DNA of 64,000 bases, from the NCBI RefSeq assembly GCF_013404595.1, contig NZ_JABVAX010000011.1, positions 23,934 through 87,933 on the forward strand, written 5' to 3'. The stretch is from Jannaschia marina (lineage in GTDB: Bacteria > Pseudomonadota > Alphaproteobacteria > Rhodobacterales > Rhodobacteraceae). Made by a program: the position numbers and the translations under genes. Positions 36,032 to 43,086 of the stretch are shown piece by piece. Positions within the stretch are counted from its first letter, which is position 1, and every line of letters starts with the position of its first letter. The notes beneath the pieces are model-generated. The model had not been told where the DNA came from and searched no databases. It saw only the letters and a list, made by a program, of their open reading frames with translations.

Positions 36032-36475
36032 ATGCTGCGCCCCATTTCCATCGCCGCCGGATCCGTCGTCCTCGCCTGTGGCGGGGCCGTCGCGCTCGCC
36101 CTCGGCCACGGCGCGCTGAAGACGGAACCCGACGCGCCCCGCGCCTGGCAGGATCCGCTGCAGCCGGTGTCGCTCGCCGAGCCGGTGCTGCCCCGCAGCC
36201 CGGCCCAGACCCCCACGGCACAGGCCGCCGCGCCCACCGCACCGGAAACACAGGCTCCCGCGCGCCCCGTGGCCACGGTCGCCGCCCCCGCGCGCCCCGC
36301 GCCCGTCGCGGTCAGCCCCGTCCCCGTGCCGCGCCCGACCCCCGAGGTCGCAGCCGTCCCCGAGGCGCTGCCCGCGCTCGGGGCACCGACCTCCTCGACC
36401 CGCGACGGCCCCGTACCCCGCGTCGCGACGATCGAGGCGTTCCGCCAGCTGCCGTCGAACGGGGTCTATCGCTGA
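36032..36475 (+). CDS. Proline/alanine-rich single-pass membrane protein (hypothetical)
   Basis: The 147-residue product has one N-terminal hydrophobic helix (MLRPISIAAGSVVLACGGAV) and then a Pro/Ala-rich periplasmic stretch with many 'APxRPAP' steps. It ends in PRVATIEAFRQLPSNGVYR. GAGG lies ten bases upstream of the ATG. No family was recognised. The composition fits a spacer that crosses part of the periplasm. Because both flanking genes start within 19 bp, one of the two starts may be mispredicted. Confidence 0.5.
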   Translation: MLRPISIAAGSVVLACGGAVALALGHGALKTEPDAPRAWQDPLQPVSLAEPVLPRSPAQTPTAQAAAPTAPETQAPARPVATVAAPARPAPVAVSPVPVPRPTPEVAAVPEALPALGAPTSSTRDGPVPRVATIEAFRQLPSNGVYR

Positions 36476-36486
36476 GCCCATCCGCC

Positions 36487-36508
36487 GGCGGGCGGGAATT
36501 GGCCCGCC
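36487..36508 (+). terminator. Hairpin before the exbB-like operon
   Basis: GGCGGGC (36487-36493) pairs with GCCCGCC (36502-36508) over an 8-nt loop, 11 bp after the upstream stop. No U-run follows, so it is only a weak candidate. Confidence 0.35.
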
Positions 36509-36596
36509 GCACCTTGACCATCCCGTCCGCTTCGGGTCCGCTCGGAGGGCACCGGCGGTATTCCGCCGACCCCGTTCAGCGACCCCGGAGATCCCG

Positions 36597-37070
36597 ATGA
36601 CCCGTCTCGCCCTTCTCGCCGCGCTCCTCGTCCTCGCCCCCGGCCTCGCCCCGGCGCAGGAGGCGGCGGACGCCGATGCCCCCGACACCGCGTCCGTCTC
36701 GCCCGCCCTTCCCGACGGCACCTTCACGCTGGAATTGAACAACGCCGCCTCGCTCGACGGCGAGGTCTGCCAACTGACCTACGTGGCCACGAACGACAGC
36801 GCCGAGGATCTGGCGCAGGCCTCCTTCCAGGTCGGCTTCTTCGACGCCGAGGGCATCGTGCGCCGCATCCTGGTGCTCGACTTTGGGGCGCTGCCCCCCG
36901 GCAAGACGCGCATCGTGCCCTTCAACCTGCCCGAGCAGAGCTGCGAGGATCTCTCGCGCATCGTCGTGAACGACGTGGCCGAATGCGCGGTCGCGGGCGG
37001 CGGCACCTCGGCGATCTGCGGTGCGGGCCTCAACACGGCCTCGCGCACCGACATCCAGTTCGGCCTGTAA
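36597..37070 (+). CDS. Secreted hypothetical protein of the ExbBD-like operon
   Basis: This 157-residue protein has a signal peptide (MTRLALLAALLVLAPGLAPA) and a mature domain that looks like an all-beta fold: FTLELNNAASLDGEVCQLTY, VATNDSAEDLAQASFQVGFF and GKTRIVPFNLPEQSC. The four cysteines suggest two disulfides in the periplasm. I recognise no named family. GGAGATCCCG precedes the ATG. It starts 3 bp before the ExbB-like gene, so it is part of that operon and may be a periplasmic partner of the complex. Confidence 0.65.
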   Translation: MTRLALLAALLVLAPGLAPAQEAADADAPDTASVSPALPDGTFTLELNNAASLDGEVCQLTYVATNDSAEDLAQASFQVGFFDAEGIVRRILVLDFGALPPGKTRIVPFNLPEQSCEDLSRIVVNDVAECAVAGGGTSAICGAGLNTASRTDIQFGL

Positions 37071-37073
37071 CCC

Positions 37074-37694
37074 ATGTTCGGAGACGTCGATACGGTCACG
37101 CTGACCGTCTTCGCGGCGCTCGCCGCGCTCTCGGTGGCGGCGCTGACGGTCTGCCTCTTCAAGGTGATCCAGTTCCGTCGGCTGGGCGTGGGCCGGGCGG
37201 AGCGGGCCGAGGCCATCCTCGACGCCTGGCTCGGGGGCCGCCCCGACGAGGCGACGCGCGCCGCCCGCACCCGCGACGGCGTGGGCGTCCGCGTGCTCGA
37301 GGCCGTGCTCTCCGCGCTGCAGGCCCGCCCCAACGACCCGGCCTACGCCGAGGAGCTGGGCCGCAATGCCGCGCTCGGCGAGATGAACCTGCTGGCCCGC
37401 CGGATGCGCGTGCTGGAGGCGGTGGTGCAGGGCGCGCCGATGCTGGGGCTTCTCGGCACGGTCATCGGCATGATCGACGCCTTCTCCACCCTCTCGCTCG
37501 CGCAGGGCGCGGTCGATCCGGCGCTTCTGGCGGGTGGCATCTGGACGGCGCTGACGACCACGGCGCTCGGCCTCGCCATCGCGCTCGTGACCTATTTCTT
37601 CGCCACCTGGCTCGAAGCCCGCATCGAGGGCGAGCGCCAGATGATCGAGGTCGCCGTCTCCACCGCCATCCACGGCCGTATCGAGACGGGGTAA
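37074..37694 (+). CDS. MotA/TolQ/ExbB-type proton channel protein
   Basis: This 206-residue membrane protein has three predicted helices (about 9-30, 120-142 and 155-180) and the family core LRVLEAVVQGAPMLGLLGTV-like sequence: VVQGAPMLGLLGTVIGMIDA followed by GGIWTALTTTALGLAIALVT. ExbB/TolQ proteins form pentameric proton channels with ExbD/TolR and energise an outer-membrane partner. Here the gene lies in a T6SS cluster, away from any TonB receptor or tol-pal gene. It is followed by two ExbD-like genes. Confidence 0.85.
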   Translation: MFGDVDTVTLTVFAALAALSVAALTVCLFKVIQFRRLGVGRAERAEAILDAWLGGRPDEATRAARTRDGVGVRVLEAVLSALQARPNDPAYAEELGRNAALGEMNLLARRMRVLEAVVQGAPMLGLLGTVIGMIDAFSTLSLAQGAVDPALLAGGIWTALTTTALGLAIALVTYFFATWLEARIEGERQMIEVAVSTAIHGRIETG

Positions 37695-37701
37695 GGCCGC
37701 C

Positions 37702-38136
37702 ATGGCCCGCGCGCCCCTCCTGCCCCCGGCCGAACCGCGCCGCTACCGCTTCGCGCTCACGCCGCTGGCCGACGCGATGTTCCAGCTGCTGATCTTCTTC
37801 ATGCTGGCGTCGAGCCAGGTGCCCTATTCCATCCTCTCGCTCACCCCCGGGGCCGGGCCGGGCCAGGGCGGCCACGAGGCCACGGCCCAGCCCACGGGCG
37901 GGGAGCCGACGGCGCTCTGGTCCATCGACGCGGGTGCCGTCGTCGCCGGCGGGCAGCGCTTCGGCTTCGATGCCCTGCCGGACCTCGCCGCCGCCCTCGC
38001 CGGGTCCGACGCGCCGGGCGTCGTCCTGCTGACCGGTGAGCGCGCGCGCGTGCAGGATCTCGTGGCCGTGACCGAGGCGCTGACGGCGGCCGGGGTGCCC
38101 CGCATCTCCATGGCCCGCGCGGGGGGCCGCCCGTGA
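37702..38136 (+). CDS. ExbD/TolR-like protein 1
   Basis: This 144-residue protein has one N-terminal helix (FALTPLADAMFQLLIFFMLA) with the aspartate that in ExbD/TolR is the protonatable residue (Asp in PLADAMF). A periplasmic domain follows with VVLLTGERARVQDLVAVTEA. It lies 7 bp after the channel gene and overlaps the second ExbD-like gene by four bases (GTGA). Confidence 0.8.
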   Translation: MARAPLLPPAEPRRYRFALTPLADAMFQLLIFFMLASSQVPYSILSLTPGAGPGQGGHEATAQPTGGEPTALWSIDAGAVVAGGQRFGFDALPDLAAALAGSDAPGVVLLTGERARVQDLVAVTEALTAAGVPRISMARAGGRP

Positions 38137-38540
38137 CCCGCCGCCTGCCCCCCGCCCGGCGCGCGCGCGGCCTCGACGTGTCGCTCGCCATCGTCAACAT
38201 CGTGCTCCTGCTGATCTTCTTCTTCCTCGCGACCGGGCGGCTCCTCAATCCGGTCGGCCCCGACATCGAACTCTCCGAGACCACCGTCCTGCCGCTCGAC
38301 ATCCTGCCGACACCGATCCTGATCGTGGACGAAGACGGCGGATGGGAGCTCGACGGCGCGCCGCTCGCGCCCGACCTCCTCGGCGCGGCGGTCGAGACGC
38401 TCGACGCCCCCGCCCGCCTGCACCTCCTGATCGACCGGGGGGCCCCGGCCCATGCGCTCCTCGACCTCGTCGCGCGGCCCGAGCTGAGCGAGGTGGAGCT
38501 GCGCCTCGTCACACTCCACCGCCGGGGGCTGCGGCAATGA
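38133..38540 (+). CDS. ExbD/TolR-like protein 2
   Basis: This 135-residue protein repeats the ExbD plan: a basic N-terminus, a single helix (LDVSLAIVNIVLLLIFFFLA) carrying an aspartate at its start, and a small periplasmic domain with ILIVDEDGGWELDG and HLLIDRGAPAHALLDLV. Two different ExbD paralogues per channel are known in gliding and uptake systems and allow a heteromeric plug. It begins with GTG in the previous stop and ends in the start of the TonB-like gene (ATGA). Confidence 0.8.
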   Translation: MTRRLPPARRARGLDVSLAIVNIVLLLIFFFLATGRLLNPVGPDIELSETTVLPLDILPTPILIVDEDGGWELDGAPLAPDLLGAAVETLDAPARLHLLIDRGAPAHALLDLVARPELSEVELRLVTLHRRGLRQ

Positions 38541-39748
38541 CCCGGCGGCTCGGGCAGGCCCCGGAATCGGGCGGGCACTGGGCGACGGCCACGGTCCTCT
38601 CCGTCTCGGTCCACGCCGCCGCCGTCGTCTGGATGCTCGACCTCGTGCCGTCGTTCACGCGCCCGCCGCCCCCACCGGCGATGCCCGAGACGATCATCAC
38701 CATCGCCCCCGCCGTCGACACCGCGCCCCCCGAGGACAGCCCCGGCCCCGACGGCGTGCCGGCCGAAAGCGCGGAACCGGCCGCGCCCGAAACGCCGGCT
38801 CCGGCACCGCCGCGCTCCGATCCGGCGGAGACGCCCGCCCCGGAGACGGCGGAGACGGCCACGCCGGAGACCCTGGCCCCCGCAGCGCCCGAGACACTGG
38901 CCCCCGCAGACATCGCCACCCTCGCACCCGCCGCGCCGGAAACGCTCGCGCCGCTCGCGCCCGACGGCCCCGGCGCGGCACCGGCCCCCGTCGCCACGCT
39001 CGGCGCGGCCCCCATGACGACGGAGACACCCGAAGCCGCGCCGCCCGAGACGACCACGATCACCAGCGCCCTGCCGTCCCCCGCGCCCCCCGCCGCGCCG
39101 CCACCACCGGCCGCCCCGCCGAGCCCCGGCGACGCGGCGCTCGTCGCGCTGATCGAGCGCATCCGCGGGCGGCTCGACGACGCCTGCCTCGTCGCCCTGC
39201 CCCGGCCGCAAACGGCCCCGCTCGGCCCCCTCGTCGTCACGCTCAGCGATCAGGACGTGACCGCCGCGCGCTTCGCCGAGACCGTGTTGCAGGACGAGAC
39301 GCTGCCGATCGACGAGCGCCGCCTCCTCATCGACGCGCGCCAGTGCCCCGCGCTCACCTTCCTGCGCAGCCGCGCGCGCTATCCGGCGTTCCAGCTGGGC
39401 CTCGGCCTCGCGCAGAGCGACCTTGCCTCGGGTGAAACGCTGGTCGGCCGGATCGAGGGCGCGGCGGGGGCCTATACCTCGCTCCTCCTCGTCGATGACA
39501 ACGGGGTCGTGCAGGATCTGCGCCGCTTCCTGCGCTTCACCGGCGGGCGCGCGGAATTCGCCGTGCCCGTCACCCGCGACGGCGCCCCGCGCGAGACGGC
39601 GCAGCTCCTCATCGCGCTCGCCACGCCCGACCGGCCCGAGACGATCACGCGCCTCGCCGGGCGCCTCGCCGCCGATGTCTTCCCCGCCCTTGCCGAGGAG
39701 CTGCCCCCCGGCACGCGCCTCGCCGTCCAGCCGATCGACGTGCGGTAG
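38537..39748 (+). CDS. TonB-like protein with a PpkA-related periplasmic C-terminal domain
   Basis: This 403-residue protein has a single helix (about 15-33, ATATVLSVSVHAAAVVWML), a very Pro/Ala/Thr/Glu-rich stretch (about 40-195) typical of TonB-like periplasm-spanning proteins, and a folded C-terminal domain (about 200-403). That domain is not the usual TonB CTD. It shows DDACLVAL..., ARQCPALTFLRSRARYP, the run YTSLLLVDDNGVVQDLRRF and AQLLIALATPDRP. The same order of motifs occurs in the C-terminus of the adjacent kinase PpkA. It is the last gene of the operon and faces ppkA tail to tail, with 2 bp between stops. Confidence 0.75.
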   Translation: MTRRLGQAPESGGHWATATVLSVSVHAAAVVWMLDLVPSFTRPPPPPAMPETIITIAPAVDTAPPEDSPGPDGVPAESAEPAAPETPAPAPPRSDPAETPAPETAETATPETLAPAAPETLAPADIATLAPAAPETLAPLAPDGPGAAPAPVATLGAAPMTTETPEAAPPETTTITSALPSPAPPAAPPPPAAPPSPGDAALVALIERIRGRLDDACLVALPRPQTAPLGPLVVTLSDQDVTAARFAETVLQDETLPIDERRLLIDARQCPALTFLRSRARYPAFQLGLGLAQSDLASGETLVGRIEGAAGAYTSLLLVDDNGVVQDLRRFLRFTGGRAEFAVPVTRDGAPRETAQLLIALATPDRPETITRLAGRLAADVFPALAEELPPGTRLAVQPIDVR

Positions 39749-39750
39749 CC

Positions 39751-41676
39751 CTACCCCGGCACCAGCACGAAACGCGCAAGTTGCGCCACGGCCCCCGCCT
39801 CCGCGGCCTGCGGCAGCACCCGGGGCAGAAGCGCGCCCGCCGCCGCGCCATCGGTGGCCGTGGCCGCCGCCACCAGCGGCTCGGGCGTCGCCATCGCGAG
39901 CAGAAGCTGTCCCTGCGGCTCGGCCACGTTCGCCGCGTTGAGCGTGAAGGCGAAGAGGAACGAGCCGTCGGCCTGCGGTTCGAGCCGCGAGGAGAGGTCG
40001 AAGACCTGCCCCTCCGCCGTCACCAGTACGAGCCACGCGCCCCGCCCCCGCATCTCGCCCAACCGGCCGAGCACCGTGCCGCCCGCCGCCGTCTCCGGCG
40101 CGTCGAGCGTCAGCACGGGGGCCACGCCGCCCCGCCCCTGCAGCGCCCGCGCGAGGTCGAGCGCAGGGCATTGCGCCGCGCTCACCGGGCGGTCCACCAC
40201 GTCGGGCGCCACGCCGAAGGCCTCGCCATAGGCCCCAGAGAGCCCCGGCAGCGCGGCGTCCGGTCCGGTAAAGGCGGCGATCCGGCCCACGTCCGCCCCG
40301 GCGGTCACGCGAGTCGCGTAGGTACAGGCCCGCTCCGCCACGAACCCGGCGAGGAACCCCTCCCGCGTCGAGGTATCGGGCGGCGGCAGGTCGGGTGCCG
40401 GCGGCGTGGCGGGTTCTTCCGGCGCCTCCTCCTCGGGCGGTGCCGGCTCGGGCGCGGAGGCCAGCAGGTCGGGCCGCTGCGTCATCACCCAGCCCCCGGC
40501 GGCAAGGGCCAGCAGAAGGAGCACCGCCGCCAGCAGCGGAGCCCGCCGACCGGCGCGCGCCGGCACCGGCGCGGCCGCCTCCGCCGGTGGCACCGTCAGT
40601 CGGAACGGCCCCTCCGTCGTGTCGCTCCCCGGCAGGGCCGCGCGCTGCCCGAGGCCCGTGGTCCGCGGCGGGGCCGAGGGCGCGGGCGCACCGGGCGGGG
40701 TGGAGATGCGCCCGCCCGGCGGCGTGGCGATCACCGTGCGGTCGGGCGCGGCGGGGGCCAGCCGCGCGGGGTCGTCCAGCATCGCGGCCACCTCGGCCAT
40801 GGAGGCCGGGCGATCCGCGGGGTCGGGCTCCAGCATCCGCGCCAGAAGCGGGATCAGCCGCGCCGGCACGTCCGCAAGCTCGGGCACCCGCGCCCGCGCC
40901 TGCACCGCGTCGGGGAACGACCGCCCCATCTCCAGCGCCGTGCCCCGCGCCGCCGCCGCGATCAGGAGGCCGAGACCATAGATGTCGGTGCGCGGCCCGA
41001 CCGTCCCGTCGTAGAGGCCAAGCTGCTCGGGCGCGACGAAGCGGTACTTGCCCGCGAACTGACCGAGGAGCGTGGCCTCGGTCTTGTCCTCCGCCGTGGC
41101 GATGCCGAAGTCGATGAGCGCCGCACGGTCGACCTTGCCCTCGCGCAGCATCACGTTGTCGGGCGACAGGTCGCGGTGCACCACGCCGAGCGCGTGCGCC
41201 TTGTCGAGCCCGAGCGCCAGCCGCCGCAAGAGCGTCACCACCTGATCGAGCGGCAGCGCCCCCTCCGCCTCCAGCCGGTCGGCCAGCGGGATGCCGTCGA
41301 TGAACTGCATCACGAGGCAGTAGCGGTCGCTGTCCTTGTGATGGAAGCTGTCGAGGTAGCGCACGATGGCATCGTCGGCGAGGTCGAAGAGGATGCGCGC
41401 CTCGCGCCGGAAGAGACCGACGATCCCCTCGTCCTTCGACAGCTCCCGCAGGATCATCTTGATCGCCACGCGGTTGCCCGTGAAGAGGTGCCGGCCCTCG
41501 TAGACCTCGCCCATCCCGCCTTCGCCGATGAGCCGCTCGATGCGGTAGTTGTCGTTGAGCGTCGTCCCCAGGGGCGAGGGCGCGGGCCCCACCGGCGGGG
41601 CCGTCGGCACCGGGCGTTCCGTCGCCGGCAGCGGCTCCGGCGGGCCTTTGGGCGCGGGAGGGTCGGTCTCGCTCAT
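39751..41676 (-). CDS. ppkA: T6SS serine/threonine kinase PpkA
   Basis: This 641-residue kinase has a cytosolic Hanks-type domain (about 44-305): G-loop GEGGMGEV (51-58), Lys73, HRDLSPDN (168-175, Asp169) and DFG (189-191). A proline-rich juxtamembrane linker contains APDRTVIATPP (T314), a likely autophosphorylation site. One helix (about 380-398) leads to a periplasmic domain (about 440-641) with AAQCPALDLARALQGRG, WLVLVTAEGQVFDLSSRL and GQLLLAMATPEP. PpkA phosphorylates Fha or TssL to switch the T6SS on. The start at 41676 overlaps pppA by four bases; a longer upstream frame runs into pppA. Confidence 0.88.
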   Translation of the reverse strand: MSETDPPAPKGPPEPLPATERPVPTAPPVGPAPSPLGTTLNDNYRIERLIGEGGMGEVYEGRHLFTGNRVAIKMILRELSKDEGIVGLFRREARILFDLADDAIVRYLDSFHHKDSDRYCLVMQFIDGIPLADRLEAEGALPLDQVVTLLRRLALGLDKAHALGVVHRDLSPDNVMLREGKVDRAALIDFGIATAEDKTEATLLGQFAGKYRFVAPEQLGLYDGTVGPRTDIYGLGLLIAAAARGTALEMGRSFPDAVQARARVPELADVPARLIPLLARMLEPDPADRPASMAEVAAMLDDPARLAPAAPDRTVIATPPGGRISTPPGAPAPSAPPRTTGLGQRAALPGSDTTEGPFRLTVPPAEAAAPVPARAGRRAPLLAAVLLLLALAAGGWVMTQRPDLLASAPEPAPPEEEAPEEPATPPAPDLPPPDTSTREGFLAGFVAERACTYATRVTAGADVGRIAAFTGPDAALPGLSGAYGEAFGVAPDVVDRPVSAAQCPALDLARALQGRGGVAPVLTLDAPETAAGGTVLGRLGEMRGRGAWLVLVTAEGQVFDLSSRLEPQADGSFLFAFTLNAANVAEPQGQLLLAMATPEPLVAAATATDGAAAGALLPRVLPQAAEAGAVAQLARFVLVPG

Positions 41677-42422
41677 CCGTCCGCCGGGGTCGAGAGCACG
41701 CGGACGACGACGCAGGTGACGTTGTCGGTCGCCCCCGCGTCGAGCGTCGCCTCGATCAGCTCGTAACTGATCGCCTCGGCCGGCGCGGGCTGCGACAGGA
41801 CGGCGGCGATGCGCCCGTCCCGGATATGCTCGGTCAGCCCGTCGGAGCACAGCAGGAACACGTCCCCCGCCTCGACCCGGCCGCCCACGCGGTCGCATTC
41901 CACCTCCGCACCGACGCCGACCGCGCGGGTGATGACGTTGCGCCGCGGCCAGGTCTCCGCCTCCTCGGCGGTGATCGCGCCGCGCGCCACAAGCTCGGCG
42001 ACCTCGGTATGATCCCGGCTCAACTGCCGCAGCTCCCCGTCGCGCAGGCGGTAGGCCCGGCTGTCGCCCGACCAGACACAGGCCCAGTCGTCCTCGTGCA
42101 CCAGGAGCGCCACGACGGTCGCCCCCACCGTCGCACCGAGCGCCTCGCCCCGCGCGACCACGTCGAGATGCGCGCGCTGCAGCCGTTCCAGGAACCGCGC
42201 CTCGAGGTCGTCGATCGAGGAGGCGACACCCACCGAGGCGGCGGCCTCCACGATCACCTCGCTCGCGAAATCCCCGGCCGCGTGCCCGCCCATCCCGTCG
42301 GCCACGACGAAAAGGCCCAGGTCCGGGCGCGACAGGGCCGCGTCCTCGTTGTGGTCGCGCACCCGGCCCCGGTCGGTCAGGGCCGCGGCGTCGAAGGCGT
42401 CACTGCCCGGTCTCGTGTCCAT
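41673..42422 (-). CDS. pppA: T6SS PP2C-type phosphatase PppA
   Basis: This 249-residue metal-dependent phosphatase has the PP2C motifs RVRDHNEDAAL, VVADGMGGHAAGD, then GATVVALLVHEDDWACVWSG with GDSRAYR, and LLCSDGLTEH plus GATDNVTCVVV. It reverses PpkA phosphorylation and so shuts the system down. All metal-binding aspartates look present. It overlaps tagF by 23 bp upstream and ppkA by 4 bp downstream, so the three regulators are translationally linked. Confidence 0.9.
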   Translation of the reverse strand: MDTRPGSDAFDAAALTDRGRVRDHNEDAALSRPDLGLFVVADGMGGHAAGDFASEVIVEAAASVGVASSIDDLEARFLERLQRAHLDVVARGEALGATVGATVVALLVHEDDWACVWSGDSRAYRLRDGELRQLSRDHTEVAELVARGAITAEEAETWPRRNVITRAVGVGAEVECDRVGGRVEAGDVFLLCSDGLTEHIRDGRIAAVLSQPAPAEAISYELIEATLDAGATDNVTCVVVRVLSTPADG

Positions 42423-43077
42423 CGCGGTCCTCGTCCGAAGTCGTCTCGCCGGGGTCGGGGCGCAGCGGCACGCCCGTCATCAGCCAGGCCAGCGTCGCCC
42501 CGTCGGGCAGACCCGTGGCCGAAATCACCTGCGCGGCGCTGCCCGGCTCCGGCACTGTCCACCAGTAGCTGCGCATCTGCGCCGCGCGGCACATGTCCTC
42601 GGCGGCGATGTCCGACAGGAGCGTCCCGGCCTCGGCCCCGTCGTTCGTGGCCCAGAGGATGTCGTCGACCGCCTCCGGCATCCCGTCGCCCCCGGCCGGT
42701 GTCTCCGGGTCCGAAAGCACCGCGGCGGCCCGCTCGGCCAGCACGTCGTAAGGGGCCTGATCGGGGTCGAGCGGCGGCGGCACCGGCGAGCCCGCGGTCA
42801 GGAGGAGGAGCGGATAGCGCCGCCCAACCTTGTCGCGCGCGGGCACCATCACGCCCGACCGCCCCTGCCCGAGGATCAGCGCGCCGATCCAGAAGCGCAC
42901 CACCGGGGCCGCGTCGAACCCCGCGCGCCAGGCGTCGTCGCCCACCTCCGCCCGCCAGAGGCCGAGCGCACCGTCGAGCCAGTCCTGCAAGGCATCGCGC
43001 ACCGGCTCCGACACCCGGCGGGACACGAAGTCGCCATAGGCGGGGTGCTTGCCGAACCAGCCGAACGCCTCCGTCAC
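42400..43077 (-). CDS. tagF: T6SS-associated repressor TagF
   Basis: This 225-residue cytosolic protein has the TagF/ImpM opening FGWFGKHPAYGDFVSRRVSE. WLDGALGLWR, VRFWIGALILGQGRSGVMVP and SRDKVGRRYPLLLL-like sequence (ARDKVGRRYPLLLL) follow. In other bacteria TagF holds the system off independently of phosphorylation, by binding Fha. It starts 9 bp after tssM, and its 3' end overlaps pppA. TagF and PppA occur as one fused protein in some species such as Agrobacterium; here they are separate but overlapping. Confidence 0.88.
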   Translation of the reverse strand: MTEAFGWFGKHPAYGDFVSRRVSEPVRDALQDWLDGALGLWRAEVGDDAWRAGFDAAPVVRFWIGALILGQGRSGVMVPARDKVGRRYPLLLLTAGSPVPPPLDPDQAPYDVLAERAAAVLSDPETPAGGDGMPEAVDDILWATNDGAEAGTLLSDIAAEDMCRAAQMRSYWWTVPEPGSAAQVISATGLPDGATLAWLMTGVPLRPDPGETTSDEDRDGHETGQ

Positions 43078-43086
43078 CGGCCCGCC

